NCBI GenBank assembly: GCA_012511795.1
Contig: JAAZFJ010000027.1
Location: 1-48,022 of the forward strand
From: Syntrophomonadaceae bacterium
GTDB lineage: Bacteria; Bacillota; Syntrophomonadia; Syntrophomonadales; Syntrophomonadaceae
DNA length: 48,022 nt
Reading direction: 5' to 3'
The notes beneath the pieces are model-generated. The model had not been told where the DNA came from. It worked only from the letters and a program-made list of their open reading frames with translations, and made no database searches. Positions 9,334 through 18,184 of the stretch are shown here, piece by piece. Position numbers and translations under genes: made by a program. Positions within the stretch are counted from its first letter, which is position 1. Each line of letters begins with the position of its first letter.

Positions 9334-10365
9334 ATGGAAAATATTATTAATCAGGGGAAGATCGATGCCTTAAACAATACAATAAAAAATATAGAAAAAC
9401 AATTTGGTAAAGGTTCCATTATGAAACTTGGGGAAGCAGCAGTGATGAATGTAGAAGTGATTTCCACCGGATGTATTTCTGTGGATCTGGCTTTAGGAGT
9501 TGGAGGGTTCCCCCGGGGCAGAGTAATTGAAATATTTGGCCCTGAATCTTCCGGAAAAACCACTGTTGCTTTGCATGCTATAGCACAGGCACAAAAAGAA
9601 GGAGGAATGGCAGCGTTTATTGATGCGGAACATGCTCTGGATCCTCTTTATGCCAAACAGCTGGGTGTGGATATTAACAACTTGCTGGTATCCCAGCCTG
9701 ATTGCGGGGAACAGGCCCTGGAAATTGCTGAGGCTCTGGTCCGCAGCGGCGCTATCGATATCGTGGTGATCGACTCCGTGGCAGCTTTGGTTCCGAAAGC
9801 TGAATTGGATGGAGAAATGGGAGATATTCATGTAGGTTTGCAGGCACGACTAATGTCCCAAGCTCTGCGCAAATTGACTGCTCATATAAGCAAATCAAAG
9901 GCTTGCTGTGTTTTTATAAACCAGATCCGTGAAAAAGTGGGAGTAATTTATGGCAGCAATGAAACCACTACCGGGGGCCGTGCACTGAAATTCTATTCTT
10001 CAGTTCGCCTGGAGGTAAGAAAAGGTGAATCTATTAAACAAGGTACAGAATTAATAGGCAACCGTACCAAAGTGAAAGTAGTTAAAAATAAAGTTGCACC
10101 ACCATTTAAATCCACTGAATTCGATCTCATGTACGGAACAGGAATATCCAAAGAGGGCGATTTACTGGATATAGCTGCAAACCTGGAAATAATCTCTAAA
10201 AGCGGTGCCTGGTATTCCTATGAAGGTGAACGATTAGGTCAGGGACGTGAAAATGCCAAAGAGTATCTTAAAAACAATCCGGAGTTTTATGAAATGCTGC
10301 AGCAAAAAGTTAAAGAAGCCATGTCTATAAACGATATAGAACCAAACAAATCAGAGGATGCTTGA
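9334..10365 (+). CDS. recA: Recombinase RecA
   Basis: [37 protein letters not shown], and full-length RecA motifs. Confidence 0.98.
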   Translation: MENIINQGKIDALNNTIKNIEKQFGKGSIMKLGEAAVMNVEVISTGCISVDLALGVGGFPRGRVIEIFGPESSGKTTVALHAIAQAQKEGGMAAFIDAEHALDPLYAKQLGVDINNLLVSQPDCGEQALEIAEALVRSGAIDIVVIDSVAALVPKAELDGEMGDIHVGLQARLMSQALRKLTAHISKSKACCVFINQIREKVGVIYGSNETTTGGRALKFYSSVRLEVRKGESIKQGTELIGNRTKVKVVKNKVAPPFKSTEFDLMYGTGISKEGDLLDIAANLEIISKSGAWYSYEGERLGQGRENAKEYLKNNPEFYEMLQQKVKEAMSINDIEPNKSEDA

Positions 10366-10393
10366 CACTAAAGTGTAAACTAACTAAAATCTT

Positions 10394-10423
10394 AGGTAAG
10401 ACTACTTTTTAGAAGTCTTACCT
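10394..10423 (+). terminator. Hairpin downstream of recA (possible terminator)
   Basis: AGGTAAGACT-(10 nt)-AGTCTTACCT perfect 10-bp stem; weak T tract. Confidence 0.5.
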
Positions 10424-10637
10424 TGTATACTTTGACCATTAGACTACTGGCTAATTAATATATATTTTTCCATTAATGTGGTATTGGATAGATGAAACTT
10501 AGACATATTAATCCTTTAAAAATATAGATTTATTGTAGTTGTCTGCTTAGGTTAAGGTGAGATCATCTATAATCTTACCAATGGCATTTTAATCCATTGG
10601 AAGTTAAAGCTGATAATTAAAGAGGTAAGTTTTTCTA

Positions 10638-10663
10638 AAAGCCGAGTTTTACTCGGTTTTTTA
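10638..10663 (+). terminator. Intrinsic terminator upstream of rny
   Basis: GCCGAG-TTTTA-CTCGG followed by TTTTTT. Confidence 0.8.
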
Positions 10664-10712
10664 TTCTTAATTTTTAGTAAAGAAGAGATATTATTTTTAA
10701 ATTATAAGGGAG

Positions 10713-12263
10713 GTGGATAATATTACTACATTGGAAAGCCTGATCGTTATAACTACTGCTCTGGCTGTTGGTCTATTGGCAGGGTACTATGGGAGACGTT
10801 TCGTAGCTGAAAGCAAATTTGGTTCAGCGGAACAGGAAATTACCAAAATGCTTGATGAAGCTGGCAAAGAAGCTGAAGCTATCAAAAAAGAAATGCTGCT
10901 GGAGGGCAAAGAAGAAGCTCACCGCTATCGCCAGGAAGCGGAAAAAGATATTCGAGACCGACGCCGGGAACTTGACCGTATAGAAAGACGAATTACACAA
11001 AAAGAAGAAGTACTTGATAAAAAATCCGACAACATGGAAAAAAAGGAACAGATACTGCAGGAAAAAGAAAAAGAAATGGACAAAACCAATAGCGACTTGC
11101 AACTGGTTTTGACCCAGCAGTTAAAAGAACTGGAAAGACTCTCTGGATTGACATCGGAGGAAGCAAAAGAACTGCTTTTAGATAATGTCAGCAAGCAAAT
11201 CCGCCAGGAAACAGCGGTTATGATCAAAAACATTGAAAGTGAAGCCAAGGAAGAGGCTGACAGAAAAGCCAAGAATATTATTACCATAGCTATTCAGAAG
11301 TGTGCGGCTGATGTGGTTTCTGAAACTACCGTATCAGTTGTGGCACTTCCCAATGATGAAATGAAGGGCAGGATCATAGGACGGGAAGGAAGAAATATCA
11401 GGACCTTTGAAACTTTGACCGGAGTAGACCTGATCATCGATGACACTCCAGAAGCTGTGATACTGTCATCATTTGACCCCATTCGCAGAGAAGTAGCTCG
11501 TATTGCCCTGGAGAATTTAGTATCTGATGGACGGATTCATCCTGCCAGAATTGAAGAAATGGTGGATAAAGCCCAAAAGGAAATTGACCAGGAGATACGG
11601 GACCTGGGTGAACAAGCAGCCTTTGAAGTTGGTGTACACGGGATTCATCAGGAATTGATAAGACTTCTGGGACGTTTGAAATATCGTACCAGCTATGGGC
11701 AAAATGTGCTTAAGCATTCCATTGAAGTAGCTCATCTGGCTGGAGTTATGGCAGCTGAGCTGGATGTGGATATAACCCTGGCCAAAAGGGCAGGTCTTCT
11801 CCATGATATCGGCAAAGCAGTGGACCATGAAGTATCCGGGCCCCATATCGAAATTGGCGTAGACCTGGCTAAGAAATATCGGGAAAATAAAGATGTTATA
11901 CATGCAATTGCTGCACATCACGGAGATGTTGAATACGAAACCATCGAAGCTGTTTTGGTACAGGCAGCAGATGCCATATCTGCATCACGTCCTGGTGCCC
12001 GCCGGGAAACACTGGAAACTTATATTAAGCGTCTGGAAAAATTGGAAGGTGTGGCAGAATCATTTGAAGGTGTTGACAGAACATTTGCTATTCAGGCCGG
12101 ACGTGAAATAAGGATTATAGTAAAACCTGACGAAATAGACGATCTGAATGCCATAAATCTTTCAAGAGATATCGCTAAAAAGGTTGAAGCTGACCTGGAA
12201 TACCCTGGTCAGATCAAAGTAGTGGTCATCAGAGAAACCAGGTCAGTGGAATACGCAAAATAA
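10713..12263 (+). CDS. rny: Ribonuclease Y
   Basis: N-terminal TM + long coiled coil, KH domain ([29 protein letters not shown]), HD domain ([13 protein letters not shown]). GTG start with GGGAGG SD. Confidence 0.97.
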   Translation: MDNITTLESLIVITTALAVGLLAGYYGRRFVAESKFGSAEQEITKMLDEAGKEAEAIKKEMLLEGKEEAHRYRQEAEKDIRDRRRELDRIERRITQKEEVLDKKSDNMEKKEQILQEKEKEMDKTNSDLQLVLTQQLKELERLSGLTSEEAKELLLDNVSKQIRQETAVMIKNIESEAKEEADRKAKNIITIAIQKCAADVVSETTVSVVALPNDEMKGRIIGREGRNIRTFETLTGVDLIIDDTPEAVILSSFDPIRREVARIALENLVSDGRIHPARIEEMVDKAQKEIDQEIRDLGEQAAFEVGVHGIHQELIRLLGRLKYRTSYGQNVLKHSIEVAHLAGVMAAELDVDITLAKRAGLLHDIGKAVDHEVSGPHIEIGVDLAKKYRENKDVIHAIAAHHGDVEYETIEAVLVQAADAISASRPGARRETLETYIKRLEKLEGVAESFEGVDRTFAIQAGREIRIIVKPDEIDDLNAINLSRDIAKKVEADLEYPGQIKVVVIRETRSVEYAK

Positions 12264-12289
12264 GAATTAAGAGATAAAGATAATTACTA

Positions 12290-12323
12290 AAGCAAGCAGA
12301 GCATTTAGCTCTGCTTGCTTTTG
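12290..12323 (+). terminator. Intrinsic terminator after rny
   Basis: AAGCAAGCAGAGC-ATTTA-GCTCTGCTTGCTTTT. Confidence 0.9.
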
Positions 12324-12412
12324 CCCTTATTGCTATAAAATACCGATGTCCCACCAGCAGGACTTTCATTTTTGCTGCAGAAGAAGTTTAGTATATATTT
12401 ATTAAGGGGAAG

Positions 12413-12904
12413 ATGTCATTGAATGATTCAAGTTTAGAAATTCTAATTAATGTACCTTTAAAGCACCCAGAAGTAAATGCTGTTAAGTTTACGGCCGATA
12501 AAAAGACCATAGCCCTGCAGTTTGCCCTGAAAGGATTACCAGGAGAAGCAGACCTGAACGAGTTTAATGAAAACATACGAAAAGCTGGTAAAATATATCA
12601 TGGAATAATGGGTAACTCTGTTATAATAATGGAACTAGCCGTAAATGAAATAGAAGGTGTTACTTTTATCAGTTTATTCAGAGATGAAGAATCTATTTCT
12701 GAGGAAGAGATCGATATATACATAGCATTGCTGAAAGAAAAATACGACCATTATTTAATAAAAGACAGGATCAATATAGAAAAACAAGATTCTTATAAGA
12801 GAAGACTTAAAAACAGTTTAAAACACAAATTGCATGAGGCACATAACTGCAGCTATTTCTGGGCTTTCCGTCAGGGAGGCAAAGTCTTTGTGCTGAATAG
12901 ATAA
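12413..12904 (+). CDS. Hypothetical protein (163 aa)
   Basis: Open frame with SD (AGGGGAAG) before ATG; followed closely by ymdB. Confidence 0.7.
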   Translation: MSLNDSSLEILINVPLKHPEVNAVKFTADKKTIALQFALKGLPGEADLNEFNENIRKAGKIYHGIMGNSVIIMELAVNEIEGVTFISLFRDEESISEEEIDIYIALLKEKYDHYLIKDRINIEKQDSYKRRLKNSLKHKLHEAHNCSYFWAFRQGGKVFVLNR

Positions 12905-12917
12905 TGGAGGCCGGTTC

Positions 12918-13700
12918 GTGAATATATTATTAATTGGTGATATTGTTGGCAAGCCAGGCAGGAGAGCACTGAAAAACATTTTACCTGGATTGCAGAAAAA
13001 ATATAAAATTGAGTTTACAGTAGCCAATGCAGAAAATGCTGCCGGTGGAAAAGGTATCAGCAAGGAAGTTTTTGCTGAAATTATTGGTGCTGGTGTAGAT
13101 GTTATGACCATGGGAAACCATGTTTGGGATAATCGGGAGATATTTAATTTCATTGATGATGAAGCAAGAATAATTAGACCGGCCAATTATCCCGGTGAAT
13201 GTCCCGGACAAGGTTACCATATTTATACCGCAGGATTTAACAAAAAAATAGCCGTTATCAATATATCAGGCAGAGTATTTCTCGATCCTTTGGACTGTCC
13301 TTTCCAGGTTACTCAGGAAATAATCGGCCAGATTAAGAATAAAGCTGATATTATCATTATAGATCTCCATGCTGAAGCAACTTCGGAAAAACTAGCCTTT
13401 GCCTACTATTTTGATGGTTCAGTAAATGCCGTTTTAGGGACCCATACCCATATCCAGACTGCCGATGAAAGAATATTATCAGGGGGCACTGCCTATATTA
13501 CTGATCTGGGAATGACCGGACCGGTTGATTCAATATTGGGCATGGATAAAGATCTGGTGATCAAAAGGTTTGTTACCCAGAGGCCGGTAAGATTTGAAGT
13601 GGCCAAAGGACCTGCTCAGCTCCAAGGGGTTGTTTTATCATTTGATGACAATACCAACCGGGTTACTGAAATTGAAAGAATTTGCCTCTATACAGAATAA
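12918..13700 (+). CDS. ymdB: YmdB-family metallophosphoesterase
   Basis: LLIGDIVGKPGRRAL, NAENAAGGKGI, MTMGNHVWDNREI, DLHAEATSEK, GTHTHIQTAD. Confidence 0.95.
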   Translation: MNILLIGDIVGKPGRRALKNILPGLQKKYKIEFTVANAENAAGGKGISKEVFAEIIGAGVDVMTMGNHVWDNREIFNFIDDEARIIRPANYPGECPGQGYHIYTAGFNKKIAVINISGRVFLDPLDCPFQVTQEIIGQIKNKADIIIIDLHAEATSEKLAFAYYFDGSVNAVLGTHTHIQTADERILSGGTAYITDLGMTGPVDSILGMDKDLVIKRFVTQRPVRFEVAKGPAQLQGVVLSFDDNTNRVTEIERICLYTE

Positions 13701-13734
13701 AACCAAATAATATCCAAAGACATGTAACTAAAAA

Positions 13735-13763
13735 GAAGGAATTACCAGATTTAGTTAGAATAT
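13735..13763 (+). promoter_or_regulatory. Candidate sigma-H-like promoter of spoVS
   Basis: GAAGGAATT - 11 bp - TTAGAATAT, close to the sigma-H consensus RNAGGAWWW-N11/12-RNNGAATWW. Confidence 0.5.
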
Positions 13764-13817
13764 AATTCTAAAGAGGAGCAAGCTTTCTATTTCAAACTTT
13801 GAGGGGGTAATAAAATA

Positions 13818-14078
13818 ATGGAAGTACTGAAGGTTTCAGCTAAATCCAGTCCAAATTCTGTGGCCGGAGCGCTTGCAGGGGTATTAAGAGAAAGAGGAGC
13901 GGCGGAAATCCAGGCAATCGGCGCAGGAGCAATAAATCAAGCAATAAAAGCAATAGCAATAGCCCGTGGATTTGTTGCTCCCAGTGGAATGGATCTTATT
14001 TGCATACCTGCATTCACCGATATCATGATTGAAGGTGAAGAAAGAACAGCCATCAAACTAATAATCGAACCACGGTAA
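13818..14078 (+). CDS. spoVS: Stage V sporulation protein S
   Basis: MEVLKVSAKSSPNSVAGALAGVLRERGAAEIQAIGAGAINQAIKAIAIARGFVAPSGMDLICIPAF. Confidence 0.98.
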   Translation: MEVLKVSAKSSPNSVAGALAGVLRERGAAEIQAIGAGAINQAIKAIAIARGFVAPSGMDLICIPAFTDIMIEGEERTAIKLIIEPR

Positions 14079-14122
14079 TGGGGACTTCATGCTTAATTAC
14101 TAAATACTGTTATACAAATAAT

Positions 14123-14152
14123 AACCTGCATATTTGCAGGTTTTTGTTTTTT
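14123..14152 (+). terminator. Intrinsic terminator after spoVS
   Basis: ACCTGCA-TATT-TGCAGG followed by TTTTTGTTTTTT. Confidence 0.88.
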
Positions 14153-14180
14153 ACTTATTGTTTCTGAAAGGAAGGGAAGA

Positions 14181-15107
14181 ATGAAAAAAGCAGACTTGCA
14201 TTGTGATACAATATCACTTTTACTAACGAGACAGGAAAATCTAAAGAATAATTCCTGCCATTTTGATATTTCCCGGGCCAGACAAGCAGAAATTGCTATA
14301 CAAGTATTTGCCCTTTTTTCAAAACCTGATGACAGCAACCAGGTTTTGCGTCAGATTTTGAAACAAATGGAAAAGTATTTTCGTGAAATAGAAGATAATC
14401 GTGACAGTTTATATACGATCCTTAATTTTGATGATATTAATTCTCCAGTAAATTATAGCAAAATCGGATGCCTGCTGCATTTGGAAGGGGCGGAAGCACT
14501 GGGCAGTGATATAGAATTGCTGCAGATATTTTATCAATTAGGATTGCGAAGCATTGGACTCACATGGAACTATAGGAACAGGATGGCTGACGGTGTAGGT
14601 GAAGGTGCATATGCAGGAGGGCTGACCAGGTTGGGGAGGCAGTTGATCAAGGAAATCAATTCCCTGGGGATGATTCTGGATTTGGCACATGCGGGCGAAA
14701 AAAGTTTCTATGAAGCCCTGGAATTATATGGTAAACCTCTGATGGTAAGCCATGCTAATGCCAGAACCCTGTGCAGCCATTTCAGAAATCTAAGTGATGA
14801 CCAGTTAAAAACCGTCCAGGCTTATGATGGGCTGGTAGGAGTTACAGGAGTCAGTGATTTTGTCAGGGATGATGGAATAGCTGCTATGGAAGACCTGACT
14901 GACCATATCGTTTATATCGCTGACCTGATTGGCACTCGCCACATTGCCCTGGGATCTGATTTTGACGGTGCAGATCATATGGTCATGTCCGGGATAGAAG
15001 ATTACCGGCACTTAGAAGATCTTTTGCACCAGAGAGGTTTCTCTGCTATAGAAATAGAAAACATACTTTATTATAATTTTCAGCGTTTACTAAAGGTAAC
15101 CTTGTAA
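14181..15107 (+). CDS. Membrane dipeptidase (peptidase M19, renal dipeptidase-like)
   Basis: ADLHCDTI, HLEGAEALG, LTWNYRN, LDLAHAG, VSHANAR, ALGSDFDGA. Confidence 0.93.
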   Translation: MKKADLHCDTISLLLTRQENLKNNSCHFDISRARQAEIAIQVFALFSKPDDSNQVLRQILKQMEKYFREIEDNRDSLYTILNFDDINSPVNYSKIGCLLHLEGAEALGSDIELLQIFYQLGLRSIGLTWNYRNRMADGVGEGAYAGGLTRLGRQLIKEINSLGMILDLAHAGEKSFYEALELYGKPLMVSHANARTLCSHFRNLSDDQLKTVQAYDGLVGVTGVSDFVRDDGIAAMEDLTDHIVYIADLIGTRHIALGSDFDGADHMVMSGIEDYRHLEDLLHQRGFSAIEIENILYYNFQRLLKVTL

Positions 15108-15124
15108 AAAGGAGCAACTGTTGT

Positions 15125-15958
15125 ATGTTATATGATTTGCACACCCATACCAAAGCTTCAGATGGCAAATTGTCACCCAAAGATCTGATAGATGAGGCAG
15201 TAAAACTGAAACTGCCGGGAATAGCAATAACTGATCATGACACAGTTTCCGGTCTTCATGAAGCTATGGATTATCAAATCCATGTAAAAAACCAAATCGA
15301 GGTGATACCCGGAATAGAAATGAATACTGAGATGGATGGTTCTGAAGTGCATATTTTGGGTTATTATATCGACCATTTTAACAGCCATTTGTGCGAAAGG
15401 CTTCAGGAATTGAAAGAATCCAGGCTGAAACGAGCCAAAATGATGGTAAAAAAATTAAAAGCCATGGGGTATCGAATCACATTTGAGCAAGTGCAGCAGT
15501 TGGCGGAGAATGATTTGATTGCCAGACCGCATATTGCTCAGGTCCTGGTTCATAATAACAGTATATTCTCTGTTAAAGAAGCATTTGAGAAACTCATCGG
15601 TCGGGGCAGACCTGCTTATGTACCACGCTATAAATTCTTTCCACAGGAAGCTGTAGATCTGATTAAATCAGCAAAAGGCATCCCCGTACTGGCTCATCCC
15701 GGGTTGATCAACAAGCAGGAAATTATCGAGGAAATTGTGGCCATGGGAATAGAAGGCATAGAAGTGTATTATCCCGAACATTCATCGAAACAAATAGAAA
15801 AGTATAAGAATCTGGCTGTAAATAATAATCTGCTGATCACGGGAGGCTCTGATTATCACGGTCCGGGAATGAAAGTCATCACCTGCAACCTGGGGTCGGT
15901 AGGAATTACACCGGATTTAATGAAAGAAATAAAAATATTTTACAACAAAAACAGGTAA
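15125..15958 (+). CDS. PHP-domain phosphoesterase (TrpH/YciV-like)
   Basis: YDLHTHTKASDGKLSPKDLI, GIAITDHDTVSGL, IPGIEMNTE, HILGYYID, GGSDYHGP. Confidence 0.92.
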   Translation: MLYDLHTHTKASDGKLSPKDLIDEAVKLKLPGIAITDHDTVSGLHEAMDYQIHVKNQIEVIPGIEMNTEMDGSEVHILGYYIDHFNSHLCERLQELKESRLKRAKMMVKKLKAMGYRITFEQVQQLAENDLIARPHIAQVLVHNNSIFSVKEAFEKLIGRGRPAYVPRYKFFPQEAVDLIKSAKGIPVLAHPGLINKQEIIEEIVAMGIEGIEVYYPEHSSKQIEKYKNLAVNNNLLITGGSDYHGPGMKVITCNLGSVGITPDLMKEIKIFYNKNR

Positions 15959-16046
15959 AAGAAGCATATTTATATAATATAAGGCAGGAATGCTACCTGA
16001 TAGTGTAGAAGTAATGTTAAACTTCTACTGAAAGGGCAGGTCTAAC

Positions 16047-16889
16047 ATGCTGAAAAAAATAGTTCTGGTTATATCCATCATCTTTATCTTCCAATTAGCT
16101 TTTACCGGGTCAGCAGTTGCAGCAGAAACCTATCATATTGTCAAGTCAGGAGATACACTCTGGGGCATAGCCCGGCAGTACGATACAAATGTTGAACAAA
16201 TCAAACAGCTTAACCAGATAAATTCGGATAACATTAAAATCGGCTTAAAACTATGTGTCAAAATTACACCTGATCAGGCACCTGTTGTACAAATTGCCGA
16301 ATCGGCAGCAGAAGACACTGCTTTAATTGATTCAGCAGAGCAAGTTTATATCGTACAACCAGGAGACAGCTTGAACAGTATAGCTCAAAAATATGGCACC
16401 AGTGTTGAAATGCTAAAGAGAATCAATAATTTGACCAGTGAAGTGCTTAACCCGGGATACATATTAAAACTGAATATGCCTGGTGCTGATGTATCAAGAG
16501 GGGGAAATGTGGACCGGGTAGCAGCGGCAGTTTTAGCAACTGCCAAGCAGCATTTAGGAACCCCATACCGTTATGGTGGTTCGAGTCCGGGAGGATTTGA
16601 CTGCTCAGGCTTCGTAAAATATGTTTTTTCCCAGCATGGTTATAACTTAAACAGAACTGCAGCTGCCCAGTGCGGACAGGGAGCTGCAGTAAGTAAAAGT
16701 GATTTGCAGTTGGGTGATCTGGTATTTTTTAAGTGCAGCAGTTCATCTATAGATCATGTGGGTATTTACAGTGGTAATAATGAATTCATTCATTCATCAT
16801 CACCACGCAGCGGCGGTGTTATCATAACTAATCTGGATGAAAGCTATTACGCTAGATCATATGCCGGAGCGGCAAGAATCATTCAGTAA
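16047..16889 (+). CDS. Secreted cell-wall endopeptidase: two LysM domains + NlpC/P60
   Basis: Signal peptide; two YxVxxGDxLxxIAxxY LysM repeats; NlpC/P60 GTPYRYGGSSPGGFDCSGFVKYVF...LGDLVFF...DHVGIY. Confidence 0.95.
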   Translation: MLKKIVLVISIIFIFQLAFTGSAVAAETYHIVKSGDTLWGIARQYDTNVEQIKQLNQINSDNIKIGLKLCVKITPDQAPVVQIAESAAEDTALIDSAEQVYIVQPGDSLNSIAQKYGTSVEMLKRINNLTSEVLNPGYILKLNMPGADVSRGGNVDRVAAAVLATAKQHLGTPYRYGGSSPGGFDCSGFVKYVFSQHGYNLNRTAAAQCGQGAAVSKSDLQLGDLVFFKCSSSSIDHVGIYSGNNEFIHSSSPRSGGVIITNLDESYYARSYAGAARIIQ

Positions 16890-16902
16890 TTCGGAGGCAT
16901 AG

Positions 16903-17295
16903 ATGGAGGAAAACATTTTTAATATTCCCAGCAGTATAATGGACAGCGGAAAATGGAAAGAGCTGGAGTTAAAAGAAAACCAAATCGGCAGTGATAATCT
17001 GCTGGAGGAAATTATCAATAAAAAGCTATGGAGTAATGCTGAAATAATTTGGGTAATCCGCAGGTTGGTATATTTTTACGGCAAAAAAGACAACTTGCTT
17101 AAAAAAGCACCACCTGAAAGGTTACTGGCCAATATGAACGATGTATTAAGAGCATTTTTCCTGCTTTATGATACAATTGATCCTGAGTTGGATGATAATG
17201 TAAGGAGTTACATTTGTACTAAACTTACTGATGCCACATGGGGAGCCAGTAATCGTACCAGAATTTATCTGGAAAAAATGGAAACAGATTTTTAA
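16903..17295 (+). CDS. Hypothetical protein (130 aa)
   Basis: Open frame with GGAGG-type SD, followed by a terminator. Confidence 0.65.
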   Translation: MEENIFNIPSSIMDSGKWKELELKENQIGSDNLLEEIINKKLWSNAEIIWVIRRLVYFYGKKDNLLKKAPPERLLANMNDVLRAFFLLYDTIDPELDDNVRSYICTKLTDATWGASNRTRIYLEKMETDF

Positions 17296-17314
17296 TTAAT
17301 TTTTAAATGTTCTG

Positions 17315-17351
17315 AAAAGCGGGACGAAATTTAGTTCCGCTTATTTTTTTG
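17315..17351 (+). terminator. Intrinsic terminator
   Basis: AAGCGGGAC...GTTCCGCTT followed by ATTTTTTT. Confidence 0.8.
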
Positions 17352-17428
17352 GCAGATAAATAATTTAAAGGAAAATAATTGTACTATGTCGAAATTATTT
17401 ACCATAAATATACGGCGGAGGAATTTCA

Positions 17429-18067
17429 ATGGAGAAATTAGCTCGGGAGCAAAATATCAGTCGTATAATCGCTATGGAGGAAAGAATCAGCAAATGCACT
17501 CGGTGTGTACTGCAGCGAGGATGTGTATACAGACCAGCTACCGGAAAAGGCGATTTAAAACCGGAAATACTTTTAGTATTCCATTCTGAAGGGAATGGGA
17601 ATGACAGAAAAAAAATAATGGATATAAGGCAGCTAATAAAAAAACATTTCATTCTGGATAAGGTTTATCATACATTTGCAGTCAGATGTCAGCCCAAATC
17701 CTGTACCCATCTGGATAATCTCAATTGTTTTTCATCAAAATGCCTGGTTGACCAGGAACAAACCTGCAGAGTAACTAGAGCTGTTTGCGAAGGGATACCT
17801 ATTATGCCCGGGGATATAGAAATAATCTCCTGTTTACATTATTTAATAGAAGAAATAGATATATTGTCACCCCAGATCGTTGTTTTGTTCGGTGACAGAA
17901 CAAGCTATTTTACCCTTAAAGCTTACGGCTTACTTGACAGTATTATAACCCCGAGTTTGTATATGATTAATGGCAGGCATGTTCTGGCTACCGTTGAAGC
18001 CGACCAATTCACCAGTCAAGATGCAAAAGAACTGGTCAGTTATCTTCACTCAGAACATGCAGTCTAG
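17429..18067 (+). CDS. Divergent family-4 uracil-DNA glycosylase-like Fe-S protein
   Basis: CTRCVL near the N-terminus, AVRCQPKSC, IISCLHYLIEEIDILSPQIVVLFG: spacing and context of UDG4 Fe-S cysteines, but GEAPG and HPS catalytic motifs not conserved. Confidence 0.6.
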   Translation: MEKLAREQNISRIIAMEERISKCTRCVLQRGCVYRPATGKGDLKPEILLVFHSEGNGNDRKKIMDIRQLIKKHFILDKVYHTFAVRCQPKSCTHLDNLNCFSSKCLVDQEQTCRVTRAVCEGIPIMPGDIEIISCLHYLIEEIDILSPQIVVLFGDRTSYFTLKAYGLLDSIITPSLYMINGRHVLATVEADQFTSQDAKELVSYLHSEHAV

Positions 18068-18097
18068 CAAAAATACTAAATAACAAATATTCAAATT

Positions 18098-18140
18098 ACT
18101 GAGGAACCATAAACCTGTCCTCAGTAATTTTATATTTTAC
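18098..18140 (+). terminator. Intrinsic terminator after the UDG-like gene
   Basis: ACTGAGGA...TCCTCAGT followed by AATTTTATATTTT. Confidence 0.7.
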
Positions 18141-18184
18141 TCCGGAATAATATTTCTAAAAGGTTCTTCGGAGGAAAAGCCTGT

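Noticed and set aside
11517-11921. 134-aa minus-strand ORF inside rny
   Set aside because: Antisense shadow of the conserved KH/HD region of RNase Y.
15990-16046. Possible riboswitch upstream of the LysM-NlpC/P60 gene (GTAGAAGT/ACTTCTAC hairpin)
   Set aside because: NlpC/P60 genes can carry c-di-AMP riboswitches, but this leader is too short and lacks recognisable conserved segments; a simple hairpin only.
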